Source: Rhipicephalus microplus (taxonomy: Eukaryota; Arthropoda; Arachnida; Ixodida; Ixodidae). From it: a stretch of DNA of 64,000 nucleotides. The notes under the pieces were generated by a model that had not been told where the DNA came from, did no database searches, and worked only from the letters and a program-made list of their open reading frames with translations. The stretch lies in assembly GCF_043290135.1 (NCBI RefSeq), contig NC_134700.1:240191088-240255087 (forward strand). Reading direction: 5' to 3'. A program made the translations under genes and the position numbers. This document shows, one piece after another, positions 1 to 8,093 of the stretch (its first letter is position 1; every line of letters begins with the position of its first letter).

Positions 1-1079
1 GTGGACAATTTAGAAGTGGTCCTTATTGGTGCGCCAGCGGACGCCGGCTGTGGCCCAAAGAACAAGACAGAGCCGAGAGTTGATAAACCAACAAAATTAT
101 ATTCTCATTAACGGCAGATCAAAACGCAATACACACGTATGCACACTCCACAATAGTTACATACAATACGTCACCAAACAAACAATGTACTACACAGTAC
201 AATCAACCACACTTGAAACAACGGACACAGACAACAATACGCACTACAATGCAGTCGCATGCATTGAACAACCAAGACACTTAAAGACCAACGAGATATA
301 AAACCTATTCAGTCCAAAGTCCTTGGAACAAAAGTCTGAATGATACTCTTCCGAGAATCACTCACTCAAAGTCCAGCGTTGTTGTCGTTCCGCAGCTCTC
401 GAAGTTCTCTTCCAGGAAACCTCCCGTCTTCAATTGGCCACTCTTCCAACTTCAACTTCTTCGCCGGAAATCCGTCGGCTTCACACACGCAGCTGTTGCC
501 CGCGTCTTCGCTCGATAGCGGTAAACACACACTCTTGCCTGTAGCTCGAGCCGTCCCTACGGACCACAAACTTCGCCGACTACACGGCGGACTCTCTACG
601 CACTCAGGCGCTCACTTCCGTCTCCTCCTGTTCTGTCACTACGGGCAGAACCTTCGCCGACTACACGGCGGAATTCCTACGCGTTCTGGCGTTAACTTCC
701 GTCACCTCCTGCTTTCTCGTCTCGGCCGCTCGATTAAATACCTTCCGCGCCACTTTCCAGAATTTTCTCGTCCTTTCGTCGGCGCGATACGCAGCGAAGG
801 CTGGAGAGAGGCGAGACGGTTTGTCAGCCCTCCGCGTCGGGTGACTCAGCTCGGCGTAGCCACGCCTCCCTCGTTCTGGAAATTTCTAGCGCTTGCCCGG
901 CCGCCGCTGTGGGGTGAGGAGGTTCGTCTGCGAAGCCGTGCTTCTGCGGGGAGAGCGCGCGCCCGGGAGCCTTGGATGTTTGCTTTCTTTTTTTTTCTTT
1001 TTACCTCGCGGCGTTTCTACCGCCCGTTGTCGCAAGGATTTGGCGGCGCGCTCTCTTTTTTAGCGCTCGTTCTGTGACA
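1..1079 (-). repeat. Reverse-oriented LTR related to element A
   Basis: Read on the minus strand this begins at 1079 with TGTCACAGAACGAGCGC, the same start as the LTR at 4118, and runs the same order of blocks to position 1, where the sequence corresponds to a point about 97 bases before the LTR end. It is therefore a nearly complete LTR cut by the window edge. It differs from the LTR at 4118 by many substitutions, and it carries a roughly 85-bp tandem duplication: the block containing CGCCGACTACACGGCGGA occurs near 571 and again near 656, but once in the other copy. It therefore looks like another subfamily copy rather than the twin of element A's 3' LTR. Whether it is a solo LTR or the end of a full element cannot be seen. 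Confidence 0.85.
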
Positions 1080-1381
1080 GTGTGGCTGATTGTACTGTGG
1101 AGTACGTTGTTTGGTGTGTGACACATTGTATGTAACTATTGTGGAGTGTGCATTCTTGCGTATTGTTTTCGATCTGCCATTTTTGAGAATATAATATTTG
1201 TTTTGTTTATCAACTCTCGGCTCTGACTTGTTCTTTGGGCCACAGCCGGCGTCCGCTGGCGCGCCAAAAAGGACCACTTCTAAATTGTCCACGCTTTCGT
1301 GGTGCGGTTCGGGGGGCCCATACTTCGGCCCTTGGAATTAGCCCGGCGATCGCCTCCCTAATTAACGGGACCTGTGTGACA
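1080..1381 (+). repeat. 3' portion of element A 5' LTR
   Basis: This matches the last part of the 3' LTR (4945-5055 joined to 7643-7839) almost base for base and ends in TGTGACA just before the primer binding site. The first roughly 830 bases of the LTR are missing here, replaced by the reverse LTR that abuts at 1079/1080. The simplest reading is that the reverse element inserted into this LTR and the left part lies outside the window. Confidence 0.85.
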
Positions 1382-1388
1382 ATTAGTC

Positions 1389-1406
1389 TGGCGTCCGCGA
1401 CAGGAC
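1389..1406 (+). other. Primer binding site of element A
   Basis: TGGCGTCCGCGACAGGAC lies 7 bases after the LTR end. TGG plus the following bases are complementary to the CCA-terminated 3' end of a tRNA with discriminator base G. Elements of the mdg1/412 group use tRNA-Arg with a comparable TGGCGACCG start; the exact tRNA here is inferred, not shown. Confidence 0.6.
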
Positions 1407-1590
1407 CTTTTGGTGCACAGTGTGTCCAAAGTAGTGAGAAAGAGCCTCGAGTTGTGGATAGTGCTATCGGAACAATGTTGTGTGTTGTTCAGTGTTCTCG
1501 TTAACGAGTGCAGGGGAGTGTTCCGATAGACTGATTTAGGCAGATACTTTCTGCACGCGGCAAGGTTTTATTTGCGAGTTGCGAGACAAA

Positions 1591-3702
1591 ATGGATCTCG
1601 AAAAGTTAGTCGCTCTTGGTGAGAAGATGGGTCTTTCTGGCGCCGAACTACGGAAGTAGGTCACCCAGAAGGAAAAAGAAGAAAAAGAGAAGGCCAAAGA
1701 AGAAAAGGCAGCTGAGCTGGAAAAAGAAAGGCTGGCGGTCGAAAGAGCCAAAGCGGAAAAAGAAGCTGAGTTGGAACGAGAGAGGTTGGCAGCTGAGAGA
1801 ACCAAGGAAGAAAAAGCAGCTGAGTTGGAACGAGAGAGGTTGGCAGCTGAGAGAGCCAAGGAAGAAAAAGCAGCTGAGTTGGAACGAGAGAGGTTGGCAG
1901 CTGAAATGGCGAGAGAAGAAAGAGAGGCAAAAGAGCGACAGCTCAAAGAAGAAAGAGAGGAAAGGGAACGGCAGCGGCAGCACGAGATGGAACTCGAGCG
2001 GCTCCGTTCGCAACAGCGAAGTGAAACTACCGTCCAAGCTAGAGTTGAAAGCAGCGAATGGGAAGATCATGGCTTCCGCTTGAACTCAAGCAAGCTGCTC
2101 GTGGGGTTTGATGAAAGGAAGGACGACCTTGACGCGTACCTTCACTGATTTGAGACGATTGCGAGGAGCCAGAATTGGCCGGAACATCAATGGGCAACTG
2201 CTTTGAGTACTTGCTTGAGTGGTGAAGCGCTCAGTGTGTACGGTAGGCTGACGCCGACCGATGCAGCCAACTATGCAAGGGTGAAAACTGCTTTGCTGAA
2301 GCGATTTAGATTTACTGTTGAAGGATTCCGGGACAGATTTCGGACAGAAAAGCCAGCTGATGGTGAGACGGCTACGCAGTATGCCGCCCGACTTTGCCAT
2401 TATTTCGACAGATGGATTGAACTTTCAGGGACAGCGCAGGAGTACGATGAGCTTAGAGAGCTCCTAATTAGAGAACAATTTCTTACTAGTTGCCACCCAC
2501 GCCTGTCGCTGTATTCGAAAGAGAGGAAGGCTGAGTCACTTGAAGGAATGCTTGAATTGGCTGATCAATTCTTGGAAGCGCAAGGTGGAACTAATTTGGA
2601 CAAGGTCAAGAAGGATTGTCCCGATGATTCGAAGAAATTGGCTCCCGAAGAGAAGAAGCGTGCACCAGAGAGCATTACGCGATGTTTTCTGTGCAACCGA
2701 GTGCGTCATCGCGCGAAAAACTATCGAACGATCTTTACGAGTCCTACGGCAGTAAAATGTTTTAAGTGTGGTCAGACTGGGCACAAAGCAGACGCATGTC
2801 GAAACGGAGTGAGTCAAACTCACCAGGTATCCTGTGTGCAAGCGGCACCGAAATCTGATAATAATGCCGTCACAGATGGATTCGTAGAGTTGAAAAGTGG
2901 GGAGAAAATTCCTATTGTGGGTGCGGTAATGGCAAAACAGCCAACCGGTGTTTCGAAGGGAATGCCAACGCTGCCTGGAAAAGTTGCGGACAAAAAGGTT
3001 ACAGTGTTAAGGGATACCGGCAGCTACACTGTTATCGTGCGGAAAATTTTGGTACGGAAAAGTGAGTTAACAGGCAAAATGAAACCGGTTAGCCTAATTG
3101 ACCGTACAGTTCGGATGCTTCCCGAAGCAGAAATCGAGGTTGAAACCCCGTACTTCAGCGGGAAGGTTACTGCTTTATGCATGACGACCCCCCTGTACGA
3201 CCTTGTCATCGGAAACATCGACGGGGCGCGAGGACCGAATGATCCAGAATGTTTAGGAGAAGACCCTAAGATAGAGCCCGCGCCAACCCAGCGACCGCGA
3301 GATACAAGGGAGGAAGCGCCCGTGACGGATCTCACTAGAGCCCAAGGTGAAGCCGCGATACAAGGGACCGTGAATGAGAAGATGATCGAGTTGAATGAGT
3401 TCACGGGCCGAGCAACTGGACTTACGTCGGCACGACCTCAACCGACCGACAGTGTAAAGGAGACGGAGTTGGCCGGCCGGGCAAAATGTAGAAACATGAT
3501 CAAGCTGGTAAATAAAAAGACAGGACCCGTCGAATGTTATGACCCGTTAACGGTGTCGGAAGTGACAACAATGGCTGAGACGCTGCCTCACATACCGTCG
3601 TTGGAAGGGGCTCGCCGGAACAAAGCGAGCAAAAACAATAAAAAGAGATCGAGTGAGCACCGCAAGAAAGGGCGCAAGCGCCGCTCGAAATATACAGGAT
3701 AG
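1591..3702 (+). pseudogene. gag: Gag-protease polyprotein of element A, two in-frame stops
   Basis: One frame runs from ATG (MDLEKLVALGEK) to a stop after 3702, broken only by TAG at 1657-1659 and TGA at 2146-2148; each fits a single G-to-A or C-to-T change (Trp or Arg codon). In order: a highly charged coiled coil (residues about 25-140, LERERLAAE repeats), a SCAN-like capsid domain (LSGEALSVYGRL to LELADQFLEA), a degenerate zinc knuckle (CFLCNRVRHRAKNY), a canonical CX2CX4HX4C knuckle (CFKCGQTGHKADAC), and an aspartic-protease-like region with RDTGSYTVIV as active-site strand and LYDLVIGNIDG near its end. The frame finishes in a basic tail. Gag assembles the particle, the knuckles bind RNA and the protease matures Gag. 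No pol follows. The start is chosen because MDLEKL precedes the coiled coil, well placed after the PBS. Confidence 0.85.
1763..1905 (+). repeat. 54-bp tandem repeat in gag coiled coil
   Basis: A unit encoding ELERERLAAERAKEEKAA is repeated about 2.7 times with a 54-bp period and few changes, beginning at the codon pair for AEL and ending at LAAEM. It lengthens the charged helix by 18 residues per unit. Recent slippage or unequal exchange is implied by the near identity of the units. Confidence 0.8.
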
Positions 3703-4103
3703 GTGCTGAGGCGAAATCGAATTGTGTTTGGCAGGGCTGAGTGCCATATGTTGTGTTAATGTTTTTGTTGTCCTGTGTCACAACTGTATGATGAGTGAGT
3801 CAAAATGTTTGTTACGGTGATGTGATATATAGTAATGATGTGATGTATAGTGTTGTATAATTGTTGTAAAGACAAAACTTTGTACGTTTGTATTGTTTGG
3901 ACTATGTGATAGAGTGTTGCATTCATGTACCTGTGGCTATATTTCATGTGTTGTGGAATTGAATTACAATGTACAATTGTAGTGAGCGATCTATGGTGAA
4001 TGTGAAGTGTCATAAGCGACGGTTTGTGTTACAATCTTTCAGAGTGTGTGGTGACTGTTCACGCTCGTTTGTGTGATTTAGAATATTATGAGATAATATT
4101 CTG
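3703..4103 (+). other. Element A internal 3' untranslated DNA
   Basis: This is TG- and AT-rich sequence between the gag-protease stop and the polypurine tract. Neither strand shows RT, RNase H or integrase motifs, so pol is absent rather than merely frameshifted. Confidence 0.6.
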
Positions 4104-4117
4104 AAAGTGGGGGGCAG
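4104..4117 (+). other. Polypurine tract of element A
   Basis: AAAGTGGGGGGCAG sits immediately before the 3' LTR start TGTCACAG. This is the expected position and composition for the plus-strand primer of LTR-element reverse transcription. Confidence 0.75.
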
Positions 4118-5055
4118 TGTCACAGAACGAGCGCTAAAAATGGGCGCGCCGCCAAATTCTTGCGATCACGCCGGAGTGACGCCGCGAAGTCAACAATAAA
4201 AGAAAAAGAAAAAAAGAAAATCAGCTCCCCGGGCACGCTCCCTCTCCCCGCGGAAGCGTGGATTCGCCGACGAACCTCCTCACCCCACAACGGCGGCCGA
4301 GCAAGCACTGGATTTTTCTAGATGGAAGGGGGCGTGGTCATACCGAGTTGAGTCATCGGCCGCGGAGGGCATTCCAACCGTCTCGCCCTCTTCCCAGCCA
4401 TCGCTGTGTATCGCGCCGACGAAATGACGAGAACCTTCTGGAATCTCGCGCAGAAGGTATTTAATCGAGCAGCCGAGATGAGAGAGCAGGAGAAGACGGA
4501 AGTTAGCGCCAGATTGCGTAGGGATTCCGCCGTGTAGTCGGCGAAGGTTTTGTCCGTAGGGACGAAGCAGGAGATGAAGAGGATTTCCACCTGAGGGGTG
4601 AAGGCTCGAGCTACAGGCAAGAGAGTGTGTTTACCGCTATCGAGCGAAGACGCGTGGCGACAGCTGCGTGTGTGAAGCCGACGTGTTCGGGCGAAGAAGT
4701 TTGAAGCTTGTAGAGTGGCCAATTGAAGACGCGAGGTTTCCTGGAAGAGAAACTTCGAGGGCGCGGAACGACAACAACGCTGGACTTTGAATGAGTGATT
4801 CTCAGAAGAGTATCATCCAGACTTTTGTTCCAAGAACTTTGGACTGGATATGTTTTCTATCTCTTTAGTCTTTAAGCGTCTTGGTTGTTCAATGCATGCG
4901 ACTGCATTGTAGTGCGTATCGTTGTCTGTGTCCGTTGTTTCGAGTGTGGCTGATTGTACTGTGGAGTACGTTGTTTGGTGTGTGACACATTGTATGTAAC
5001 TATTGTGGAGTGTGCATTCTTGTGTATTGTTTTCGATCTGCCATTTTTGAGAATA
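4118..5055 (+). repeat. 3' LTR of element A, left segment
   Basis: It begins TGTCACAGAACG and carries the U3-like blocks seen in the reverse LTR at 1-1079. It stops at GAGAATA, where element B is inserted, and resumes at 7643. Only one copy of the roughly 85-bp block with the CCGCCGTGTAGTCGGCG motif is present, unlike the reverse LTR. Confidence 0.85.
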
Positions 5056-5284
5056 TGTAGCGGTGAGAGAAGAAGACGTGAGATGACGTCGAAGGCGGCC
5101 GATGGGGCCGTGCCGATCTCACCACTTTATTGCAGGCCTGAAGCGGAGCCGCGGTCGGCTGTCCACGTCCGAATTGCCAAGTGCGTGAGCTCGTTCTTAA
5201 CCTCGCGCAGCTCGAGCTAGCATCAGCTGCGCGAGAGGCGCAGCGCAGTGATCAAGAAATGATGGCGATGATGATGGCACTACA
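5056..5284 (-). repeat. 3' LTR of element B
   Basis: This is the direct-repeat twin of 7409-7638, with termini TGTAG and CTACA. Differences between the two are scattered single bases plus a one-base length change. Confidence 0.85.
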
Positions 5285-5298
5285 GGGCTCCCCCCCTA
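5285..5298 (-). other. Polypurine tract of element B
   Basis: On the minus strand TAGGGGGGGAGCCC lies directly before the 3' LTR start TGTAG. This supports the minus orientation of B. Confidence 0.65.
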
Positions 5299-5398
5299 GC
5301 GCTTTGCGCGATTCGAAGGCATATGAAAAAAAGAGAGCGACAAATGCTATATACATGAACGACAATCCATAAAGGATTCATTTGGAAAGTCCAGGTTG

Positions 5399-6892
5399 TC
5401 AACGTTGATTGGCCATCGGTAAGCAGCGGGTCTCTGGCGGGCGACACTGGGAGAAGCGCAAGGGACGAAGGAGGAAGTGCCGGGTCACTGTGGTAGCCGA
5501 CAAGCGGGTCTCACGGTGACCTGGTCGGACAGGCCGAGAGTGGACCGTGTGTCGCGAGGTCATGACAGGATGGTGGGTGACAATGTTGGCGCTGGGTGCA
5601 GAGGACACTATACTGCCGCCTTTCGAGATCAGAGGTCCCGACAGGGCCCCATGGTGGTGGTGGTGGTGGTGGTGATGGTGGTCTTGCGCCAGTATCTGCG
5701 GCTGGGTGTACGTCGGTATCTGCACCAGGGATTGGTGCTGGTCTGTCTGGAACGCACCCAGTGTGGGCTGGGCTAGCATGGTCTGCGTGGGCAGCATGGC
5801 CTGCAGCTGTTGCAGCGTCAGTGGCTGTCCCGAGACTATGGCAAACGAGGGGGGTGACATCATGCGTGGCGGTGCCAGAAAGATGTTGGGCCTTGGCCCC
5901 ATGTTCTGTGGGATGACAAGCGTCGGGGTGCCAGGCGGTCCTGTATGTCCCCCATGGGGCCTGGGCCCCATCTGTGGTCCCAGGGTCAGGCCCGTGGCAT
6001 GGGGTGGCCGCAGGGCCAGCTGGACCCCCTGTATCTGTCCCAGAGAGCTCTGGGTCTGCCCCGATGCGCCTTGTATCAGAATCGGGCTGTGGCCCAGGCC
6101 CGGAATGTACTGGTTCAGCAGGAAAGTGCCCTGCGCAGGTCTAGCCAAAAACATGCCCGGCTGCGCTGCCGCGGGGTTCCCGATGAGCAGCGGACTCCCC
6201 GTGTTGAGCCCCATGGCGGCTCCGCGCTGCACCGTGGTCGCAGGCTGCGGCGTCGGTACAGGCGCGGGCCGCGGTGTGGCCTTGTGCTGGGCCGCCCGGG
6301 GAGACTGGGACCGGATGGTCGCCGCTGCCGAAGGCGTGGTTATGTTCGCGCTGCCGCTCGACAGCTTGGGCAGGATCTGTGGCTGTTTCGGCTGGATGAG
6401 CCGGGGGGCACCAGAGGTGCGAGGACTGGGGCTGGCCGAAACCACCTGTGCGACGCCGGGTCTCGACGCAGGTGCCTGCTGCGGCGCCACGGGCAGAGGG
6501 GCGACGGTGGCAGTTGCTTTGGTGGTTGCCGGTGTCGACGCCGACGATGAGGGCAGGCTCTGGCTCCACGAAGGCACGGCGCTGGGGCCCGTCGTAGACC
6601 ACGAAACAGAGACAGGGACAGGGGCGGGGAGCGGGGACGCCGAGGGTGGTCGGCTGCTGGCCGGGGAGGTGCGAGTGGAATGTGGCGAGGCACCCGGCAG
6701 GCCATTGCTGGCACCAGTGGCAGGTGGCGGAGCGGCAGGGGCACCGTCGAGGAGCTGACCAGCAGCTGCGGCGAGGAGGAGGCCGAGACGTCTGAGCTGG
6801 TGGTCGCGGAAACGGCGAGGGCCACGGTGTCGCGTGCCGTCGCTTTCGTGGAAAACGTGCAGGTAGCAGGTACGTGTGATGAAGCTCTGCAC
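5399..6892 (-). CDS. Pro/Gln/Ser/Ala-rich 497-aa frame inside element B, possibly host-derived
   Basis: An uninterrupted minus-strand frame whose composition resembles the low-complexity regions of animal transcriptional coactivators: Ser/Pro/Ala-rich at first, then Gln- and Gly-rich with hydrophobic pulses (SPLLIGNPAAAQPGMFLARP, PLTLQQLQAMLPTQTMLAQP), a run of ten His near residue 415 and a Thr/Arg-rich end. No catalytic domain, signal peptide, membrane segment or zinc finger is visible. The protein-like signal extends upstream in a second frame to about 7140, where it meets the gag fragment. No retroelement protein I know looks like this, so capture of a host exon is the main hypothesis. 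The alternative is a GC-rich stretch open by chance: plus-strand frames over the same bases are also long. I could not identify a host gene. Confidence 0.45.
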   Translation of the reverse strand: MQSFITRTCYLHVFHESDGTRHRGPRRFRDHQLRRLGLLLAAAAGQLLDGAPAAPPPATGASNGLPGASPHSTRTSPASSRPPSASPLPAPVPVSVSWSTTGPSAVPSWSQSLPSSSASTPATTKATATVAPLPVAPQQAPASRPGVAQVVSASPSPRTSGAPRLIQPKQPQILPKLSSGSANITTPSAAATIRSQSPRAAQHKATPRPAPVPTPQPATTVQRGAAMGLNTGSPLLIGNPAAAQPGMFLARPAQGTFLLNQYIPGLGHSPILIQGASGQTQSSLGQIQGVQLALRPPHATGLTLGPQMGPRPHGGHTGPPGTPTLVIPQNMGPRPNIFLAPPRMMSPPSFAIVSGQPLTLQQLQAMLPTQTMLAQPTLGAFQTDQHQSLVQIPTYTQPQILAQDHHHHHHHHHHGALSGPLISKGGSIVSSAPSANIVTHHPVMTSRHTVHSRPVRPGHRETRLSATTVTRHFLLRPLRFSQCRPPETRCLPMANQR

Positions 6893-7099
6893 TGGGGCTC
6901 TGAGGGAATGTACCTCTCGGAGGGAAGGTCAGTCGCGGTGGGGAAGTCTTCTACCTCGCGGTCGTGATCAGGTGCAGGAGTGGATGTTTCTGCGACCGGA
7001 TCAGGTGTAGAAGTAGTCGAAGCCGGGATACCGGGGTAGCGGTCAATGGAGGGCTGCGGACCGGTTCGTACCTTGCTTTGCGACGCCGGGGAAACCTGC

Positions 7100-7364
7100 C
7101 TGGTGCGGGTAAACGGAAGCGTTGGTATGTGTTGCCGCTGCGGGCGAGCACCGCAGTGCAGAGGGCATCGTAAGGCTGCGGGCTGGTGCTTGAAGTGGCA
7201 GCGAGATGGTGCAACTCTACCGGAAGGGCGTCGAGAAGAATGGCGTGCATCAGCAGCTGGTCCGTGATGCCATTCACCGCAAGAACGGCGCCGAGCTGCA
7301 TAAACCATACCTTGGGGTAGGTCGATTGGAACGGCGGCACTGGCGGGCAGAGTTGCGGGAACAT
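7100..7364 (-). pseudogene. gag: Gag N-terminal fragment of element B
   Basis: The minus strand from ATG at 7364 encodes about 75 residues of the gypsy Gag-like domain found upstream of zinc knuckles in many arthropod elements (the DUF7041 type). The typical landmarks are a PPF motif, YPKVWFMQLGAVLAVNGIT, LDALPVELHHLA and PYDALCTAVLAR. After about 7140 the similarity ends and the continuing protein-like signal moves to another frame, implying a frameshift near 7140 and another near 6700. No zinc knuckle follows. The fragment is too short to be a functional Gag on its own; fused to the downstream Pro-rich frame it may once have given a chimeric Gag. Confidence 0.65.
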
Positions 7365-7390
7365 GGCAGCGGGCCGTTCGGCAAAGGGCG

Positions 7391-7407
7391 TGTTCTCCGG
7401 GTCACCA
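7391..7407 (-). other. Primer binding site of element B
   Basis: On the minus strand TGGTGACCCGGAGAACA follows the 5' LTR after a single T. A TGGTGACCC-type site is common in arthropod gypsy elements. The cognate tRNA was not determined. Confidence 0.6.
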
Positions 7408-7408
7408 A

Positions 7409-7638
7409 TGCAGCGACGAGAGAAGAGAGACGTGAGATGACGTCGAAGGCGGCCGATGGGGCCGTGTCGATCTCGCCACTTTATTGCAGGCCTGAAGCGG
7501 AGCCGCGGTCGGCTGTCCACGTCCGAATTGCCAAGTGCGTGAGCTCGTTCATAACCTCGCGCAGCTCGAGCTAGCATCAGCTGCGCGAGAGGCGTGGCGC
7601 AGTGATCAAGAAATGATGGCGATGATGATGGCACTACA
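7409..7638 (-). repeat. 5' LTR of element B
   Basis: Read on the minus strand this starts TGTAGTGCCATCATC and ends at CTGCA before the PBS. It is the twin of 5056-5284. Confidence 0.85.
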
Positions 7639-7642
7639 AATA

Positions 7643-7839
7643 TAATATTTGTTTTGTTTTTCAACTCTCGGCTCTGACTTGTTCTTTGGGCCACAGCCGG
7701 CGTCCGCTGGCGCGCCAAAAAGGACCACTTCTAAATTGTCCACGCTTTCGTGGTGCGGTTCGGGGGGCCTGGGGCCCATACTTCGGTCCTTGGAATTAGC
7801 CCGGCGATCGCCCCCCTAATTAACGGGACCTATGTGACA
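7643..7839 (+). repeat. 3' LTR of element A, right segment
   Basis: This continues the LTR interrupted at 5055 and ends in TGTGACA at 7839, mirroring the 5' LTR end at 1381. It matches 1193-1381 apart from a few substitutions and an extra CTGGGGCC-like stretch. A CA microsatellite starts 4 bases after it. Confidence 0.85.
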
Positions 7840-7842
7840 ACG

Positions 7843-7843
<1 letters not shown>

Positions 7844-7908
<65 letters not shown>

Positions 7909-8048
7909 GCACGCAAGCACGCACGCACACACACACACAGACACACAGACAGACAGACAGACAGACACACACACACACACACAGACACACAGACAGACAG
8001 ACACACACACACAGAGACACACAGACAGACAGACACACACACACACAC

Positions 8049-8092
<44 letters not shown>
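7844..8092. repeat. CA / CAGA compound microsatellite
   Basis: A long (AC)n tract passes through (GCAC)n into alternating AC and ACAG blocks and ends as pure (ACAG)n. It begins 4 bases after the LTR of element A. Long frames across it in all registers are artefacts. Confidence 0.95.

Positions 8093-8093
<1 letters not shown>

Larger units (their letters stand above)
5056..7638 (-). mobile_element. Small non-autonomous LTR element B nested in LTR of A
   Basis: Two direct repeats of 229 and 230 bp begin TGTAG/TGCAG and end CTACA, flanked by the 4-bp duplication AATA (5052-5055 and 7639-7642); removing it restores GAGAATATAATATTTG, as in the 5' LTR of A. The minus orientation is set by a PBS next to the right LTR and a polypurine tract next to the left LTR. 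The LTR pair differs at roughly nine positions, so the insertion is not brand new. The interior is only about 2.1 kb: a gag fragment followed by a long Pro/Gln/Ser/Ala-rich frame, with no protease, RT or integrase. Its GC content is visibly higher than that of nearly all other sequence here. Confidence 0.85.
1080..7839 (+). mobile_element. LTR retrotransposon A (gag-protease only)
   Basis: The element has a truncated 5' LTR, a primer binding site, one gag-protease frame, a polypurine tract and a 3' LTR that starts TGTCACAG and ends TGTGACA. The 3' LTR is about 1135 bp once the nested element B is removed. There is no reverse transcriptase, RNase H or integrase between the protease and the polypurine tract, so mobilisation would depend on enzymes supplied in trans. 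The SCAN-like capsid region followed by zinc knuckles and an aspartic protease is typical of Gypsy/Metaviridae-type elements. The retained 5' LTR end and the 3' LTR end are very similar, apart from an 8-bp difference near 1317 versus 7770, so the insertion is fairly recent although gag has acquired stops. Confidence 0.85.

Noticed and set aside
1..1381. Inverted LTRs as autointegration or a fold-back product of element A
   Set aside because: The reverse LTR differs from both LTR parts of A at many positions and has an extra 85-bp duplication, so it came from a different copy.
5706..6758. 350-codon plus-strand frame rich in Gly, Cys and Trp
   Set aside because: It is antisense to the more protein-like minus-strand frame in element B, and openness in this GC-rich stretch is expected by chance.
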